Shown here: in pieces, positions 62,025 to 64,000 of the stretch | How the letters are laid out: every line of letters starts with the position of its first letter | Numbering within the stretch: position 1 is the first letter of the stretch | DNA from: an uncultured Prevotellaceae bacterium | GTDB lineage: Bacteria; Bacteroidota; Bacteroidia; Bacteroidales; Bacteroidaceae | DNA: 64,000 nucleotides | Direction of reading: 5' to 3' | Assembly (NCBI GenBank): GCA_900314655.1 | Contig: OMWC01000014.1 | Location: 24,917 to 88,916 of the forward strand | The notes under the pieces: generated by a model | Database searches by the model: none | What the model saw: only the letters and a program-made list of their open reading frames with translations | Told to the model about the DNA's origin: nothing | Translations under genes and position numbers: made by a program

Positions 62025-62618
62025 TTATTTTATTCCATTCTTACCAAGTGCACCATAAACGAACTTAGCCACAAGCGGCTTGCTCATCTCAGGAGTCATA
62101 CCATGTCCCAAACGGCCATATATATAAGGTACTTCCAAGCCCTTGATACAATAGTGTGTAATGTCAGCTACAAGTTCTACATTCTCAATGTCAAACTCTC
62201 CGTCAGCCTTGCCTTCAGCATAGACTTTACGGAACAGTTCTATTTCGTCTTCATCGAAATTCTTGCGGACTTTCTCCACCATCCAAATATTACGGAAAAA
62301 AGCAGCACGCAGATTGCCATTGCGCATCACGGTCTCCTTGATCATATTCAGATGAGTATAAATCAGCTCGATAATCTTCTCCTGAGGGCGAATCCTGCGA
62401 GCTGCCACTTCGTCCATCTTATCCGACAGACGCTCCAATTCACTCTCAATTACAGCATAATAAACATCTTCCTTACTCTTGAAATAAGTGTACAATGTTC
62501 TGCGTCCCTTGCCGGAGAGCAGGGCAATGTCATTCATGGTAGTGTTCTCGAAACCGTTCTTGGCAAACAATTGTCGGGCAACATCAACTAATTTCTGTCG
62601 TGTTTTCGATATTGACAT
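62025..62618 (-). CDS. TetR-family transcriptional regulator
   Basis: A 197-aa regulator from the ATG at 62618 (MSISKTRQKLVDVARQLFAK). I chose this start because a strong ribosome binding site AGGAGGTGA lies 7 bp upstream; a GTG at 62627 is part of that site. N-terminal helix-turn-helix: NGFENTTMNDIALLSGKGRR followed by TLYTYFKSKEDVYYAVIE; the C-terminal ligand domain contains NIWMVEKVRKNFDEDEIELF. It stands before fabG on the same strand and has its own -7 box (62662-62669, TAATTTTG). A lipid-related effector is likely, given the neighbour. Confidence 0.92.
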   Translation of the reverse strand: MSISKTRQKLVDVARQLFAKNGFENTTMNDIALLSGKGRRTLYTYFKSKEDVYYAVIESELERLSDKMDEVAARRIRPQEKIIELIYTHLNMIKETVMRNGNLRAAFFRNIWMVEKVRKNFDEDEIELFRKVYAEGKADGEFDIENVELVADITHYCIKGLEVPYIYGRLGHGMTPEMSKPLVAKFVYGALGKNGIK

Positions 62619-62661
62619 ACTTTTCACCTCCTATAATATTGCACATTAACTTATTCGTGTG

Positions 62662-62669
62662 CAAAATTA
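62662..62669 (-). promoter_or_regulatory. -7 box of the TetR / fabG unit
   Basis: TAATTTTG on the minus strand, 44 bp before the TetR start codon. Confidence 0.65.
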
Positions 62670-62816
62670 GGATAAATATCTGACATAACCAAATAAATTT
62701 CAATGAAAACGATAAGCTTCTAATATCTTTTAACAGAGAAATGAACCAATAAATCACACAAAACGAACAGTATGATACTCCATGATTACTACAAATACAA
62801 TAAATATGACTAAATA

Positions 62817-62848
62817 TTTGGTTATTTCAAAAAATAGTAGTACCTTTG
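62817..62848 (+). promoter_or_regulatory. Promoter of the tRNA gene
   Basis: TTTG (62817-62820) and TACCTTTG (62841-62848) are 20 bp apart, a textbook Bacteroidetes promoter; the tRNA starts 36 bp later. Confidence 0.75.
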
Positions 62849-62883
62849 CACTCGCAAATGAGGAATGCCTCATTATTTAACAT

Positions 62884-62959
62884 CGCGGAGTGGAGCAGTT
62901 GGTAGCTCGCCAGGCTCATAACCTGGAGGTCGCATGTTCGAGTCCTGCCTCCGCAACCA
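62884..62959 (+). tRNA. Initiator tRNA-fMet (CAT anticodon)
   Basis: A 76-base tRNA with encoded CCA end. The anticodon loop is CTCATAA. Position 1 is C facing A at position 72, the mismatch that marks initiator tRNAs, and the D-arm TGGAGCAGTTGGTAGCTCG is like that of E. coli tRNA-fMet. Two oddities: the anticodon stem is CCAGG/CCTGG, so the first of the three usual G-C pairs is A29-U41, and in the T-stem position 52 (T) faces C62. A terminator hairpin follows at 62968-63002. No second tRNA is next to it. Confidence 0.95.
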
Positions 62960-62967
62960 AGTTTAAG

Positions 62968-63002
62968 AATCCCCATCCGAAATGGATGGGGATTCTTTTT
63001 TA
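62968..63002 (+). terminator. Rho-independent terminator of the tRNA gene
   Basis: AATCCCCATCC pairs with GGATGGGGATT around GAAAT, followed by CTTTTTTT. Confidence 0.9.
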
Positions 63003-63068
63003 TAGCCAATGGTGAACCAGGCAAAAGTTCTTAAGCCTGAATAACCACCAGAGATGACAATAAGCCAC

Positions 63069-63099
63069 AAAAAAAGGCTATCCTTTAAAAAGAATAGCC
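63069..63099 (-). terminator. Rho-independent terminator of the lytic transglycosylase gene
   Basis: On the minus strand GGCTATTCTTT pairs with AAAGGATAGCC and is followed by seven T residues. Confidence 0.85.
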
Positions 63100-63121
63100 A
63101 GATATACCAATTTGAAATCTC

Positions 63122-63559
63122 TTAGAGATAACTCATCACCTTCTCAAAATACCGTTGGGTAGCCCTTACACTATAATTCTGACCTCCATTCCAACTCCTG
63201 ATGGCATGCTCCACATCGTTTTCAGGATTATGATACGATTGTATCAACAAAAACATTTCCTTTGATTTTTTGATGTTAAAGCGATCAGCCAAAGTATAAC
63301 GCTTCTTACTTTTGCGTGCCTTTAAGATATTGTTGCACTCACGCACCAGAATTGGTGTAATCTGCATAGCTCCACACTGGTTTCCATTTCTCGCATTGCT
63401 CTTACCGCCACTCTCCACCTGGATGATGGCAGCCATTACAGGATCCCAGTTAACATGAGAAGATTTCTGTCTTCCTCTATTACCGGCCAAAGCCAAAGAG
63501 GGAATCGTCAAAAAAACAATTACGATTAAACATAATACCTTAAATAATCTATCCATCAT
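63122..63559 (-). CDS. Small exported lytic transglycosylase (SLT-like)
   Basis: A 145-aa protein with a signal peptide (MDRLFKVLCLIVIVFLTIPSLALA) and a minimal SLT fold: the catalytic Glu is in AAIIQVESGGKSNARNGNQCG, followed by GAMQITPILVRECNNIL, the LADRFNIKKSKEMF helix and AIRSWNGGQNYSVRATQRYF (the conserved W-N-G-G). It should cut peptidoglycan glycan strands. It is one of the smallest forms, about 120 aa in mature form. The promoter TAACTTTG lies at 63724-63731, giving a leader of about 160 nt. Confidence 0.88.
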   Translation of the reverse strand: MMDRLFKVLCLIVIVFLTIPSLALAGNRGRQKSSHVNWDPVMAAIIQVESGGKSNARNGNQCGAMQITPILVRECNNILKARKSKKRYTLADRFNIKKSKEMFLLIQSYHNPENDVEHAIRSWNGGQNYSVRATQRYFEKVMSYL

Positions 63560-63906
63560 AAATGATTTTATGGAACCTGAACATTAACATAATCACTATG
63601 GTTTATAAAGCTCACGATAATGCCCTCCATACAACAGAGGATACATCACCTCAGTTCCAGTTAATACTAATGAGACTGCTCTCTATTCACGAGAGGATCT
63701 ATAGTCCCATATCTTATCGGGTGCAAAGTTACAAAAAATCAGATACTTACACAAACTTTATGCTCAAAAGCAGATGTTTTTAAACATATTTTTTGATTTC
63801 AATCAAGGAACGCCTATTAAATTAACAAACAAAAATAATGGTATTCATACAATTATTAACAACAAAGAGCCCCAGTTTCGCTAGAAACCGGGGCTCTCTC
63901 ATAAAG
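63560..63906. other. Gene-free region between the transglycosylase gene and 5S rRNA
   Basis: It holds the long leader and -7 box (63724-63731, minus) of the transglycosylase gene, an AT-rich stretch with nothing recognisable, and the rRNA operon terminator (63866-63898). A plus-strand 73-aa ORF at 63562-63783 reads against these features and is not credible. Confidence 0.7.
63866..63898 (-). terminator. Terminator of the rRNA operon
   Basis: On the minus strand GAGAGCCCCGGTTTC pairs with GAAACTGGGGCTCT around TAGC; TTTGTTGTTAATAATTG follows. It lies directly after the 5S rRNA 3' end. Confidence 0.8.

Positions 63907-64000
<94 letters not shown>

Noticed and set aside
63562..63783. 73-aa open frame on the plus strand
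   Set aside because: It reads against the promoter and leader of the transglycosylase gene, with no motif and no promoter of its own.

Overview
The window is chromosomal DNA of a member of the Bacteroidales, most likely a Prevotella-like organism. The evidence is the Bacteroidetes-type promoter box TAnnTTTG in front of many genes, mostly weak Shine-Dalgarno signals, and a gene set typical of the order: a PorE-like OmpA/TPR lipoprotein, a GT117 (DUF2723) membrane protein, DUF5686, DUF2807, DUF4827 and DUF4112 proteins, paired ExbD proteins, a TamA/TamB pair and an S9 dipeptidyl peptidase. Almost all of it is core genome; there is no prophage, integrase, transposase or CRISPR array.

Layout. 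1-4.0 kb: 3' part of topB and a PorE-like lipoprotein. 4.0-5.9 kb (minus): a four-gene stress-type operon with its own ECF sigma factor. 6.0-8.4 kb: rRNA methyltransferase, thyA, folA. 8.4-11.2 kb (minus): Lrp regulator and an ExbB/ExbD energy-transducing operon. 11.2-12.6 kb: gene-poor region with a 76-bp tandem duplication, gene remnants and repeat element A. 12.6-19.3 kb: aminopeptidase P, C1 peptidase, recJ, recQ. 19.3-27.8 kb (minus): ilvC, acyl-ACP thioesterase, DUF5686, then HAD, CDP-alcohol phosphotransferase, ATP-grasp and nucleotidyltransferase genes that look like a polar-headgroup pathway, and a DUF2807 lipoprotein. 27.9-33.3 kb: serine acetyltransferase, THUMP methyltransferase with an RGG-like tail, DPP IV and an AT-rich restriction-endonuclease-like gene. 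33.4-33.8 kb: repeat element B. 33.9-36.9 kb (minus): a pair of unknown exported proteins. 37-45.3 kb: purD, two membrane proteins, GT117, polysaccharide deacetylase, queG, a hypothetical gene. 45.2-55.7 kb: GH20 hexosaminidase, DUF4112, beta-lactamase-like hydrolase, glmM, DUF4827, DHH phosphoesterase, nucleotidyltransferase, TamA. 55.7-62.6 kb: TamB, RluA-type synthase, fabG, TetR. 62.8-64 kb: initiator tRNA, a small lytic transglycosylase and the 3' part of a 5S rRNA gene on the minus strand, which marks an rRNA operon continuing beyond the window.

The most interesting signals lie outside ordinary gene calls. (1) Two distant genes, the first gene of the ECF operon and the DUF2807 lipoprotein gene, share a non-housekeeping promoter (CAACTT, exactly 15 bp, CGTCTAA), which suggests an autoregulated envelope-stress regulon. 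(2) A C/G-rich palindromic repeat of about 80 bp is inserted twice, in the same reading frame, inside queG; relatives of it sit in the DPP IV gene, in intergenic elements and as a terminator, and another kind of simple repeat is inserted in glmM. (3) Two intergenic elements, A and B, in opposite orientation share short terminal inverted repeats, a conserved core and arrays of 22-bp units; they look like an undescribed non-autonomous repeat family. (4) The headgroup-type gene cluster has a 14-bp perfect inverted repeat around its promoter.
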